In this document: piece after piece, positions 16,523 through 24,437 of the stretch
Numbering within the stretch: position 1 is the first letter of the stretch
Layout of the letters: every line of letters starts with the position of its first letter
From: an uncultured Prevotellaceae bacterium
Lineage (GTDB): Bacteria > Bacteroidota > Bacteroidia > Bacteroidales > Bacteroidaceae
Reading direction: 5' to 3'
DNA length: 64,000 nt
Assembly: GCA_900316585.1 (NCBI GenBank)
Contig: ONDM01000007.1
Coordinates: forward strand, 124,001-188,000
The notes under the pieces: generated by a model
What the model was told of the DNA's origin: nothing
Seen by the model: the letters and a program-made list of their open reading frames with translations, nothing else
Database searches by the model: none
Made by a program: the position numbers and the translations under genes

Positions 16523-17119
16523 ATGCGCAGCTTTGCAGTTTTTCTTTTCCTACTTTTCTCCTTTTCCGCTCAGGCCCAGATACGGGAAACTGCGGACGGG
16601 CAGATTGTGGCATCGGTGGATGACCGCATGAGCCAGTGCTATTTCTATCAGGAACAGAGTAATTGGTGCTGGGCAGCGGCATTGCAGATGGTGTTGGCTT
16701 ATCACCACGTAAGTCTCTCTCAAAGGACCATAGTCAAACGGGTTTTCCAGAAGGCTGAAAATAGGGCTGCTTCCATAATGGAAATGGTGAATTCCATTAA
16801 TGGCTTAAAAAAGGGAAAGAAAGTGATATCATGCACTTCTCTGGCCATTCGCAACATGCAGGACTTGATAGGGGAAATTAGCGAGGGCTATCCTGTAGTG
16901 GTGGGGATGGAGTATGGAGGTCGGCAGCATGCCATGGTGCTTGTACAGATTCTGTTCCAGAAAGATGGACAGCATGAAGGAAAAATAAATCCGGCGGAGG
17001 TGGTGTTGCTGGATCCAAGCAGGAGATATCTGCGCACTCGCAGGTTTTCTTTCCCGGAGTTCAGCAGGGAAATAAATATGGCTTTGCAGGTAAGGGTAAA
17101 AGAAGAGACCGACAAGTAA
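16523..17119 (+). CDS. Secreted papain-like cysteine protease (C39/C70-like)
   Basis: A 198-residue protein with a signal peptide (MRSFAVFLFLLFSFSAQAQ). The catalytic cysteine is predicted as Cys49 in QSNWCWAAALQMVLAYH, the histidine as His136 in GGRQHAMVLVQ and the third member as Asp164 in VVLLDPSRRY. This order and the NWCWAA motif fit the papain-like family that includes AvrRpt2-type (C70) and bacteriocin-leader (C39-like) peptidases. It would act in the periplasm or outside the cell; the substrate is unknown. It follows the HU-like gene by 3 nt, so the two are co-transcribed, an unusual pairing of a DNA-binding protein with an exported protease. Confidence 0.75.
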   Translation: MRSFAVFLFLLFSFSAQAQIRETADGQIVASVDDRMSQCYFYQEQSNWCWAAALQMVLAYHHVSLSQRTIVKRVFQKAENRAASIMEMVNSINGLKKGKKVISCTSLAIRNMQDLIGEISEGYPVVVGMEYGGRQHAMVLVQILFQKDGQHEGKINPAEVVLLDPSRRYLRTRRFSFPEFSREINMALQVRVKEETDK

Positions 17120-17132
17120 GCCGGTCTCTTCT
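17101..17132. terminator. Bidirectional terminator between protease and sdaA
   Basis: AGAAGAGACCG (17101-17111) pairs perfectly with CGGTCTCTTCT (17122-17132). The hairpin contains the protease stop codon and ends at the sdaA stop, serving both convergent genes. Confidence 0.75.
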
Positions 17133-18341
17133 TTATTCCATTTGGATGTAGTCTTTTGCCAGACCTCCTTCGGCTGTTTCTTTGTAGAGCGAAGGTAAGT
17201 CGTGTCCTGTCTGTTTCATGACATTTACAACTTTGTCGAATGAAACCCGGTGCATGCCATCTGAGAAGCTGGAATAGACGTTGGAGTCTAATGCTCGTGC
17301 TGCAGCAAAGGCGTTACGCTCGATGCAAGGTATTTGCACTAGACCACAAACGGGGTCACAGGTCATACCCAAGTGGTGTTCAAGGCCCATTTCTGCGGCA
17401 TATTCAATTTGGGATACACTTCCACCGAAGAGTTGGGTAGCAGCTGCAGCTGCCATGGCACAGGCTACACCTACCTCACCCTGACAACCTACTTCGGCTC
17501 CCGACAAGGAGGCATTCTGTTTCACTACATTGCCGAACAGACCGGCTGTAGCCAGTGCATGCAAGATGCGTTTCTCAGTGAACGACTTGCTTTTTGACAG
17601 GTGATAGAGCACGGCAGGAACCACTCCGCAAGAGCCGCAGGTAGGTGCGGTAACAATTTTACCACCAGCTGCATTTTCCTCGCTTACGGCCAGTGCATAG
17701 GCAAAGACGAAACCACGGGACTGCATGGTATATTGGTAACCACCGGCTTCAATGTAATACTTGTAAGCTTTGCGCTGCAGATTCAAAGGGCCGGGAAGGA
17801 CACCTTCATTGTCGAGCCCACGTTCTACCGACTCTTGCATTACTTTCCAGATCTTAGCCAAATAATCCCAAATATCAGGGCCTTCAAACTTCTCTACGAA
17901 CTCCCAGTAGCTTCGGCCATGCGACTGGCACCATTTCAGGATTTCGGTCATGGTGTTCATCGGGTAGATTTCGGGTGTATCGATACTGCTTACACCTTCT
18001 TCTGCCAGTGTGCCGCCACCCACACTGTAGACTGTCCATTCATCGGTAACCTTACCATCCTCATCCAATGACTTGAACCGCATGCCGTTGGGATGGAAGG
18101 GAAGGAAAACCTGGGGCTTCCAAATAATTTGGGCAGGAGCGGAAGCAGTGAGCGTTTCAAGGATGGCTTTGTCGGTCATGTGACCTTTTCCTGTTGCAGC
18201 AAGACTTCCATATAGAGTCACTTCGAAGGATTTTGCCTCTGGGTGTTTCTGCAAAAACTTTTCTGCGGCAAATCTTGGTCCCATGGTGTGACTGCTGGAA
18301 GGGCCAGTGCCTATCCGATAGATTTCTTTGATTGATTTCAT
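17133..18341 (-). CDS. sdaA: L-serine ammonia-lyase (iron-sulfur, single chain)
   Basis: A 402-residue protein in which beta and alpha domains are joined, as in the one-chain SdaA type. The N-terminus has the IGTGPSSSHTMGPRFAAEKF motif. Cluster-binding cysteines are in APTCGSCGVVPAVLYH and MTCDPVCGLVQIPCIERN. It converts L-serine to pyruvate and ammonia with an oxygen-sensitive [4Fe-4S] cluster, which fits an anaerobe. The gene is monocistronic, divergent from trmB, with a -7 element at 18358-18365 and a shared terminator downstream. Confidence 0.96.
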   Translation of the reverse strand: MKSIKEIYRIGTGPSSSHTMGPRFAAEKFLQKHPEAKSFEVTLYGSLAATGKGHMTDKAILETLTASAPAQIIWKPQVFLPFHPNGMRFKSLDEDGKVTDEWTVYSVGGGTLAEEGVSSIDTPEIYPMNTMTEILKWCQSHGRSYWEFVEKFEGPDIWDYLAKIWKVMQESVERGLDNEGVLPGPLNLQRKAYKYYIEAGGYQYTMQSRGFVFAYALAVSEENAAGGKIVTAPTCGSCGVVPAVLYHLSKSKSFTEKRILHALATAGLFGNVVKQNASLSGAEVGCQGEVGVACAMAAAAATQLFGGSVSQIEYAAEMGLEHHLGMTCDPVCGLVQIPCIERNAFAAARALDSNVYSSFSDGMHRVSFDKVVNVMKQTGHDLPSLYKETAEGGLAKDYIQME

Positions 18342-18357
18342 GACAAATTATTTTATG

Positions 18358-18365
18358 CAAAGTTA
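18358..18365 (-). promoter_or_regulatory. -7 element of sdaA
   Basis: Minus strand TAACTTTG followed by CAT, about 16 nt before the sdaA start codon, giving a very short leader. Confidence 0.65.
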
Positions 18366-18374
18366 GGAAATATT

Positions 18375-18405
18375 TTTGTTCTCCGGCTCGTTTAGGCTAT
18401 CTTTG
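18375..18405 (+). promoter_or_regulatory. Promoter of trmB
   Basis: TTTG at 18375-18378, a 19-nt spacer and TATCTTTG at 18398-18405. The transcript would start near 18412, so the GTG at 18405 cannot be the start codon and ATG 18423 is used. Confidence 0.75.
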
Positions 18406-18422
18406 TGCACAAATTAAGAAAC

Positions 18423-19202
18423 ATGAGTAAAAATAAGCTGTCGAAATTTGCCGACATGGCAAGCTATCCCCATGTGTTTGAATACCCTTTTAATGCCATG
18501 CAGGATGTTCCTTTTGATATGAAAGGGCACTGGCGGGATCAATTTTTCCATAACGACCATCCAATAGTGCTGGAGCTGGGCTGCGGCAGGGGGGAATATA
18601 CCGTGGGCTTGGCTCGTGTCTTCCCGGACAAGAATTTCATTGGGGTGGACATTAAGGGAGCCCGTATGTGGAAAGGAGCTACAGATTCCTTGAACGAGGG
18701 GCTGAAGAATGTGGCATTCCTTCGTACAAATATAGAAATCATCGACCGGTTCTTTGCCCCTGGCGAGGTCAATGAGATTTGGCTCACATTCAGTGACCCA
18801 CAGATGAAGAAAGCCACCAAGCGACTTACCTCCACCTATTTCATGAACCGCTACCGGAAGTTCCTGGTGAATGATGGACTGATTCATTTGAAGACGGATT
18901 CCAATTTCCTGTTCACCTATACCCGCTATATGGTGGAGAAGAACCAGCTGAAGGTGCATGTGTGTACCGACAACCTGTATGAGAGTCACCTGGCACAGTA
19001 CCCCGATGCGCAAGATGCTTATATCCTCCGTATCCGGACTTATTATGAGCAGCAGTGGCTGGACCGGGGGTTGAGTATTAAATACCTGCAGTTTGAACTG
19101 AATCAGGACATGGTGCTGGAAGAGCCGGATGTGGAAATAGAACTAGATGATTACCGGAGCTACAACCGTTCCAAACGGAGCGGTTCTGCTACCGGAAAAT
19201 GA
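18423..19202 (+). CDS. trmB: tRNA (guanine-N7-)-methyltransferase
   Basis: A 259-residue class I SAM-dependent methyltransferase. The SAM site is [20 protein letters not shown], followed by [15 protein letters not shown], and the TrmB signature is [13 protein letters not shown]. The substrate strand [14 protein letters not shown] is also present. It makes m7G46 in tRNA. The C-terminus has about 40 extra acidic and basic residues relative to E. coli TrmB. ATG 18423 was chosen because a promoter element ends at 18405. The Mrp-type gene follows 31 nt downstream on the same strand. Confidence 0.95.
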   Translation: MSKNKLSKFADMASYPHVFEYPFNAMQDVPFDMKGHWRDQFFHNDHPIVLELGCGRGEYTVGLARVFPDKNFIGVDIKGARMWKGATDSLNEGLKNVAFLRTNIEIIDRFFAPGEVNEIWLTFSDPQMKKATKRLTSTYFMNRYRKFLVNDGLIHLKTDSNFLFTYTRYMVEKNQLKVHVCTDNLYESHLAQYPDAQDAYILRIRTYYEQQWLDRGLSIKYLQFELNQDMVLEEPDVEIELDDYRSYNRSKRSGSATGK

Positions 19203-19233
19203 ATGTAGTGTATAACTGAAAAACAAGAATAAT

Positions 19234-20337
19234 ATGACTTTGTATCCAAAACTTATAACTGATGCCTTGGCTACCGTGCGCTATCCGGGCACAGGCAAAG
19301 ATATTGTGAGTGCAGAAATGGTGGCCGATAACATCCGTATTGATGGTATGCATGTGAGTTTCTCCCTGATTTTTGAGAAGCCTACCGATCCATTTATGAA
19401 ATCGGTGGTGAAAGCTGCTGAGGCTGCCATCCATGCCTATGTGTCTCCAGAAGTGGAGGTTGAAATAGCTGTTGAAACCATCAAAGAACCAGCTCCAGAG
19501 CCTGGAGAGATGCTTCCCGGTGTGAAGAATGTCATCGCTGTTTCCAGTGGTAAGGGTGGTGTGGGCAAGTCCACCATTGCAGCCAATCTGGCTGTGGCAT
19601 TGGCCCAACTAGGTTATAAGGTAGGTCTGCTGGATGCAGATATCTTCGGTCCTTCCATGCCTAAGATGTTTCAGGTGGAAGATGCACGTCCGTATTTAGA
19701 GACGGTGAATGGGCGCGACCTAATAGTGCCTGTTGAAAAATATGGGGTGAAGTTGCTCTCCATCGGTTTCTTCGTGAACCCAGACCAGGCTACCCTTTGG
19801 CGAGGTGGTATGGCCAGCAATGCCCTGAAGCAGTTGGTGGGAGATTCCAATTGGGGCGATTTGGATTATTTCATCCTAGATACTCCTCCCGGAACCAGTG
19901 ACATCCATCTGACCTTGCTACAGAATGTGGCCATTACGGGTGCAGTGATTGTAAGTACTCCTCAGCAGGTCGCACTAGCTGATGCACGGAAGGGTATCAA
20001 CATGTATTTGAACGACAAGGTGAATGTGCCTATCCTGGGTCTGGTGGAGAATATGGCCTGGTTTACTCCGGCAGAATTACCGCAGAATAAGTATTACATT
20101 TTCGGGAAAGAAGGATGTAAGCAACTCAGCCAGGAACTGAACGTACCTCTGCTGGGACAGATTCCAGTGGTCCAGAGCATCTGTGAGAGTGGCGATAATG
20201 GTATGCCTTCCGTGTTGGATAAGGATAGTATCACTGGCCAGGCTTTCCTGGATTTGGCTAAACGTGTGGTGGAAGAGACCGACCGCCGAAACAGGGAAAA
20301 GGATCCTACCCACATTGTGGAGATGAATAAGAAATAA
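19234..20337 (+). CDS. Mrp/ApbC/NBP35-family P-loop ATPase
   Basis: A 367-residue protein with an N-terminal DUF59/MIP18-like domain (residues ~1-90) and a ParA/MinD-like ATPase with the deviant Walker A SSGKGGVGKSTIAANLA, GLLDADIFGPSMPKMF, and DTPPGTSDIHLTL. The family carries or inserts iron-sulfur clusters in the cytoplasm. At the place where many Mrp proteins have a C-x-x-C (after ENM), this one reads ENMAWFTPAELPQNKYYIFG and has no cysteine pair, so the usual bridging cluster ligands appear to be missing. It lies 31 nt after trmB. Confidence 0.9.
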   Translation: MTLYPKLITDALATVRYPGTGKDIVSAEMVADNIRIDGMHVSFSLIFEKPTDPFMKSVVKAAEAAIHAYVSPEVEVEIAVETIKEPAPEPGEMLPGVKNVIAVSSGKGGVGKSTIAANLAVALAQLGYKVGLLDADIFGPSMPKMFQVEDARPYLETVNGRDLIVPVEKYGVKLLSIGFFVNPDQATLWRGGMASNALKQLVGDSNWGDLDYFILDTPPGTSDIHLTLLQNVAITGAVIVSTPQQVALADARKGINMYLNDKVNVPILGLVENMAWFTPAELPQNKYYIFGKEGCKQLSQELNVPLLGQIPVVQSICESGDNGMPSVLDKDSITGQAFLDLAKRVVEETDRRNREKDPTHIVEMNKK

Positions 20338-20342
20338 GAAAC

Positions 20343-21350
20343 GTGAAGTATTTTTTCTTAGCTCAAATTCTTTTCCTTACTAGATTAGTGGGATTTGCCC
20401 AACAAGTTATGCTGGCCGACAGCATAACCAAGACTCCAGTTAGCTATGCCACTGTTTACGATGCTGATGGGACTATAATAGGGCGCTCAGACATGGGTGG
20501 ATATATTCATCTTCAGAAAGGCCTTGAATATCACATCTCTCATATAAGTTATGAGCCCAAGAATCTCATTTGTAATGAGGATACCATCATTTTCCTGTCC
20601 CCTTCGTTTTATAAGTTGCCAGAAGTCAATGTTACGGCAAAGAGAAAGAAGTATTATCATTGTAAAGTGTACTTTAGGAGCATAGAACATGTAGATTCAT
20701 GCCTGAAGTATTATATGGACGGAATACGGGAATTCTATATCGACACTAAAAGTAAAAAGGTGCATCTTGGTAACATCTTAACGAATTACTTTATGTCGAA
20801 GAGGCAAGACATTGCACAGAAAAAGAGGAGTATGATGATTGGCGACAGGTACATGGCTCTTCCGTTTCTTGACAAGAAAACTCTATATGAGGAAACCGTT
20901 CATGACAAGAAGAGAAATATCCAGTCGGGTATTGTTTACGCGGATTCAATATCAATAGGCAGTTGCGATCTTTTTTCTGACAAAAACGAGATGCTCTTGT
21001 CTATAGATGCCTTGTGGCCCAAAAACTCCCTTGTGACAAATCTATTTGGGTACACACAAGTATTATCAAAACACAATAAGACTGAATTATATCGATATAA
21101 TGATTTTGATGCTCCTTCCGTTTTCAATTTGAAATCTTCCAACAGCTATCGGCATCTGACATTAACCCATAAAAAAGAAAATATTGTAAGGGACATTGAT
21201 GTTGAAGATGTATTCTATGTTGTCGAATATGAATATACCGATACAAAGGAATCATCTTCGTCAGAATTGTTGCAGGAAGATTATAAGAAGTATTCTGGAA
21301 TGTTTCCAGTTACCGAAAGAATAAGGGAACTGTTGGTTCGAGAAGAATAG
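20343..21350 (+). CDS. Secreted carboxypeptidase-regulatory-like (beta-sandwich) protein
   Basis: A 335-residue protein starting at GTG 20343. This start is favoured because it gives a signal peptide (KYFFLAQILFLTRLVGFAQQ), which the next ATG at 20409 would lose. Residues ~22-90 (MLADSITKTPVSYATVYDAD, then GTIIGRSDMGGYIHL) resemble the CarboxypepD_reg-like domain of Bacteroidetes surface proteins, and LPEVNVTAKRK is the linker often seen after it. The rest (about 230 residues) matches nothing I recognise. It has more AGA/AGG/ATA codons and is more AT-rich than its neighbours, suggesting later acquisition. It begins 5 nt after the Mrp-type gene and ends before a strong terminator. Confidence 0.7.
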   Translation: MKYFFLAQILFLTRLVGFAQQVMLADSITKTPVSYATVYDADGTIIGRSDMGGYIHLQKGLEYHISHISYEPKNLICNEDTIIFLSPSFYKLPEVNVTAKRKKYYHCKVYFRSIEHVDSCLKYYMDGIREFYIDTKSKKVHLGNILTNYFMSKRQDIAQKKRSMMIGDRYMALPFLDKKTLYEETVHDKKRNIQSGIVYADSISIGSCDLFSDKNEMLLSIDALWPKNSLVTNLFGYTQVLSKHNKTELYRYNDFDAPSVFNLKSSNSYRHLTLTHKKENIVRDIDVEDVFYVVEYEYTDTKESSSSELLQEDYKKYSGMFPVTERIRELLVREE

Positions 21351-21371
21351 CTTACACTTCATGTGGGAAAT

Positions 21372-21404
21372 AATAAAGGCTCGCTGATTCAGCGAGCCTT
21401 TATT
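21372..21404. terminator. Bidirectional terminator
   Basis: AATAAAGGCTCGCTGA and TCAGCGAGCCTTTATT form a perfect palindromic hairpin with A and T runs on both sides. It separates the convergent beta-sandwich and ABC transporter genes. Confidence 0.9.
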
Positions 21405-21419
21405 ATTTATTTGAGGTTC

Positions 21420-23261
21420 TTATTCCACACTCTGCATATCGCATAATTTTTTGTAATAGCCATTCAGGGCCAACAGTTCTTCATGCTTGCCGCGTTCTAC
21501 GATTTGTCCATCGTGGAGCACACAAATCTCGTCTGCATTGCGGATGGTGCTTAGGCGGTGAGCAATGGCAATGGTAGTGCGGCTCTTCATGAGCTTTTCC
21601 AAGGCATCCTGTACCAAGCGTTCTGATTCAGTGTCCAAAGCCGATGTTGCCTCATCCAAAATCAGGATGGAAGGGTTTTTCAGAATAGCACGGGCAATGC
21701 TGATGCGTTGGCGCTGTCCTCCAGAGAGCTTGTTTCCACGGTCGCCAATCACGGTGTCATAGCCTTGTTCTGTTTCCATAATGAAATCATGGGCATTGGC
21801 TATCTTGGCAGCCTCGATGACTTGTTCCTTCGTGGCATTCTTCACACCGAAGATGATGTTGTTGTAGAAGGAGTCATTGAAAAGGATAGCTTCCTGATTT
21901 ACGTTTCCCATCAGTTCTCTCAGTTCATAGAAACCCACTTCGCGGACATCGGTACCGGCAATGAGGAGTTCTCCTTCTGTCACATCATAGAAGCGGGGGA
22001 TGAGATCTACCAGAGTAGACTTTCCTGAACCGCTTTGACCTACAAGGGCTATCGTCTTGCCTTTTTCAATAGTCAGGTTGATGTGGCGAAGCACCCATTT
22101 CTGGTCGTATTTGAAAGACACGTCCTTAAACTCAATGAGAGAAGGCGATGCATTCAGCTCGATATGCTTAGGATGGATAGGAGCTGGTATGTTGTTTTCC
22201 GCCTGCAAAATTCTGTCGATGCGTTCCATGCTGGCCAAACCTTTTGGGATGTTGTAGCTGGCCTTGGAAAATTCTTTCAGTGGATTAATGATGCTATAGA
22301 GGATGACCAGATAATAGATGAAGTCGGGTGCCTGGATGCTTCCTTTCCCGTTCAGAATAAGGGTACCACCATACCAAAGGACAATCACGATGAGCAACGT
22401 TCCTAGGAATTCACTCATGGGGTGGGCCATCTGCTGGCGGGTGTTCACGCGAGTGATGGTGTTTCGGTAGTCTTCATTGGTGTTCCGGAACTTATTATCC
22501 ATCTTCTCTTCTGCATTGAAGGCCTTGATGATGCGTAGGCCGCCTAAAGTCTCTTCCAGGATGGACATAGTATTACTCCATAGTGCCTGTGCGGTCAGGG
22601 ACTTCCGTTTCAGTTGCTTACCTACTACACCCATGATCCAGCCCATGAGGGGTACGGAAATCAAAGTGAATACAGTAAGCTGCCAGCTTACTACCATCAG
22701 GGTAATGAAATAGACGATAATCAGGATGGGGTTCTTGATAAGCATGTCCAGACTGCTCATGATGGAATTCTCTACTTCCTGCACATCACCGCTCATTCGG
22801 GTGATGATATCTCCCTTCTTTTCATCGCTGAAGAAACCCATCGGGAGCGAGAGTATCTTATGATATAGCTGGTTGCGGATGTCGCGTACCACACCCGTGC
22901 GTATAGGGATGATGGTAGCCGATGAAAGGAAATAGGCTCCAGTCTTCAACGCTGTCATGAAAGCTAGGAAAAGGCCAAGAACTAGCAGGGTGGTACTTGG
23001 GCCTACACTCTCGATGAGCTGATTGACATAATAGTAGAAGTTGTTGACCGCAAAGTCTTTAATATTCTCGAAGCCCGTCCAAGGCATGTAGGTATATTGG
23101 GTGCCATCTTCAATCTTGAAGAGGATTTGCAGAATAGGTATGATCAAGGTGAAGGAGAAGATGTTCAGGAGTGCCGACAACAGATTAAAGAATACCGTGA
23201 GGAACAGGTATTTCTTATATGGCGGAACAAAGCGCCTGAGCACTTTCAGAAATTGTCTCAT
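21420..23261 (-). CDS. ABC exporter, fused membrane and ATPase domains (MsbA-like)
   Basis: A 613-residue half-transporter. Six membrane helices occupy about residues 15-330, and the ATPase domain has Walker A VGQSGSGKSTLVDLIPRFYD, signature LSGGQRQRISIARAIL and Walker B SILILDEATSALDTESERLV with the switch AHRLSTIRNADEI. The arrangement fits MsbA or lipid/drug exporters that work as homodimers; the substrate is not evident. It follows the coiled-coil gene with a 1-nt gap, so both are co-expressed and might function together. Confidence 0.93.
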   Translation of the reverse strand: MRQFLKVLRRFVPPYKKYLFLTVFFNLLSALLNIFSFTLIIPILQILFKIEDGTQYTYMPWTGFENIKDFAVNNFYYYVNQLIESVGPSTTLLVLGLFLAFMTALKTGAYFLSSATIIPIRTGVVRDIRNQLYHKILSLPMGFFSDEKKGDIITRMSGDVQEVENSIMSSLDMLIKNPILIIVYFITLMVVSWQLTVFTLISVPLMGWIMGVVGKQLKRKSLTAQALWSNTMSILEETLGGLRIIKAFNAEEKMDNKFRNTNEDYRNTITRVNTRQQMAHPMSEFLGTLLIVIVLWYGGTLILNGKGSIQAPDFIYYLVILYSIINPLKEFSKASYNIPKGLASMERIDRILQAENNIPAPIHPKHIELNASPSLIEFKDVSFKYDQKWVLRHINLTIEKGKTIALVGQSGSGKSTLVDLIPRFYDVTEGELLIAGTDVREVGFYELRELMGNVNQEAILFNDSFYNNIIFGVKNATKEQVIEAAKIANAHDFIMETEQGYDTVIGDRGNKLSGGQRQRISIARAILKNPSILILDEATSALDTESERLVQDALEKLMKSRTTIAIAHRLSTIRNADEICVLHDGQIVERGKHEELLALNGYYKKLCDMQSVE

Positions 23262-23262
23262 A

Positions 23263-24144
23263 TCAATTCAGAGTAAAGCTGGAAGAACCAATCATTCGCT
23301 CGTCTACAAAGATAGCCACCCGATAGGTTCCGGCCTGCATATATTCCTCTACATTCCAGATACCGCTGACAGCCAGTTCCTCTCCATCATATTCGATGTA
23401 TTTTTTGATGCTGACTTCAATGTTCTGGTCCTCGTATTTGCAGGTTTCTCCATTAGTCAGTGGGGTGTTGTCAGGTTTTAGGATACGGATGTATGCGTTT
23501 CTGCCGCCAACCTTGGCAGTAGGGTTACGTGCAATATTGAAGTTTACGACCAGAGACCTTACATCCTTCACTTTCTTGGCTGCTTTCCCACGTTTGTTCA
23601 GCGGACTGACACTGATGGCTGTGGCATTGAGCTGGGAGGCGATGCTGACGGTTTCTTTCAGCTGCTCACGCTCCGTGTTCAAATTGGAAATCTGAGTAGT
23701 GGCCTGATTGTATTTCGCCTTTACTTCGGTATTTTCCGCTACCAGAGCCTTATTGATCTGCTGCAGGGAATCAATCTGGGCAATATAATGGCGCATGACT
23801 GCCCGAACATCGGCCAGTTCCTTGCGCAGACGTTTGATTTCAGCTACATAGTTGGCATCATTGGCCTTCACACGTTGTAACTCCTCCAATAGCTGTTGAG
23901 CACGTTGTCTTTCAGCATTCAGCTGCTGTGCCAGGGTGTCATTTTGGATTGTGTTTCTCAGCTCATCATACTGCAACGTAAATCCACGGTATTCGTTTTC
24001 CATTTCCATACGGTCCAGTTCCATGAGCTCCTGCATCTCAGCCTTTTCTGTCTTTGCCTGTTTTAAATTCAGTCCCAAATATGCCACAGCACCTATCAGG
24101 ATGAGTGCGATGACAGCACCAATTGCTATATAAGCTTTTTTCAT
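23263..24144 (-). CDS. Membrane-anchored coiled-coil protein, unknown function
   Basis: A 293-residue protein. Residues ~5-27 (YIAIGAVIALILIGAVAYLG) form one membrane helix, so most of it should be periplasmic. Residues ~35-180 are long coiled coil rich in Glu, Gln and Leu. The C-terminal ~110 residues (VRSLVVNFNIARNPTAKVGG, then RNAYIRILKPDNTPL) look like an all-beta domain. I do not recognise a named family beyond Bacteroidetes proteins of this plan. It is the first gene of the operon with the ABC exporter and has its own -7 element at 24171-24178. Confidence 0.75.
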   Translation of the reverse strand: MKKAYIAIGAVIALILIGAVAYLGLNLKQAKTEKAEMQELMELDRMEMENEYRGFTLQYDELRNTIQNDTLAQQLNAERQRAQQLLEELQRVKANDANYVAEIKRLRKELADVRAVMRHYIAQIDSLQQINKALVAENTEVKAKYNQATTQISNLNTEREQLKETVSIASQLNATAISVSPLNKRGKAAKKVKDVRSLVVNFNIARNPTAKVGGRNAYIRILKPDNTPLTNGETCKYEDQNIEVSIKKYIEYDGEELAVSGIWNVEEYMQAGTYRVAIFVDERMIGSSSFTLN

Positions 24145-24170
24145 TTCCTTTTATGTTTTGATTTTGAGTG

Positions 24171-24178
24171 CAAATATA
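24171..24178 (-). promoter_or_regulatory. -7 element of the coiled-coil/ABC operon
   Basis: Minus strand TATATTTG followed by CACTC, about 27 nt before the start codon at 24144. Confidence 0.6.
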
Positions 24179-24279
24179 ACGCAAAATCTTGAAATCTCAG
24201 TGATATTTAAAATCAAATAACTGTGGCAGTGCAAATAGCATTCGGTCATTAACAATCTTTTTGAAATGAATATGGGTTC

Positions 24280-24318
24280 GTGAGAGCCTCACACTAATCC
24301 TTTAAAACAAGGTGTTTT
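24280..24318. promoter_or_regulatory. Two inverted repeats upstream of the C4-dicarboxylate antiporter
   Basis: GTGAG-AGC-CTCAC (24280-24292) and AAAACA-AGG-TGTTTT (24304-24318) lie 77-115 bp before the -7 element. They are in an otherwise AT-rich gap of 293 bp (24145-24437) that has no gene. They could be regulator sites; no factor can be named. Confidence 0.4.
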
Positions 24319-24394
24319 TATCCTTATGTTGTTAAATTAGTTGTTCAATGATAATTTTTGAGTCATAAAAAATATGCTTATTAATGTTTTTTGT

Positions 24395-24402
24395 TAACTT
24401 TG
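24395..24402 (+). promoter_or_regulatory. -7 element of the dicarboxylate antiporter gene
   Basis: TAACTTTG with no recognisable TTTG box 19-21 nt upstream, which may indicate activator dependence. It excludes the in-frame ATG at 24384 and supports ATG 24438. Confidence 0.6.
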
Positions 24403-24437
24403 TAACCACATTGGTTAATCTTAAAAAATATGCTAAT

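Noticed and set aside
24384..24437. ATG 24384 as start of the dicarboxylate antiporter
   Set aside because: It lies upstream of the predicted -7 element (24395-24402), so the codon would not be in the transcript.
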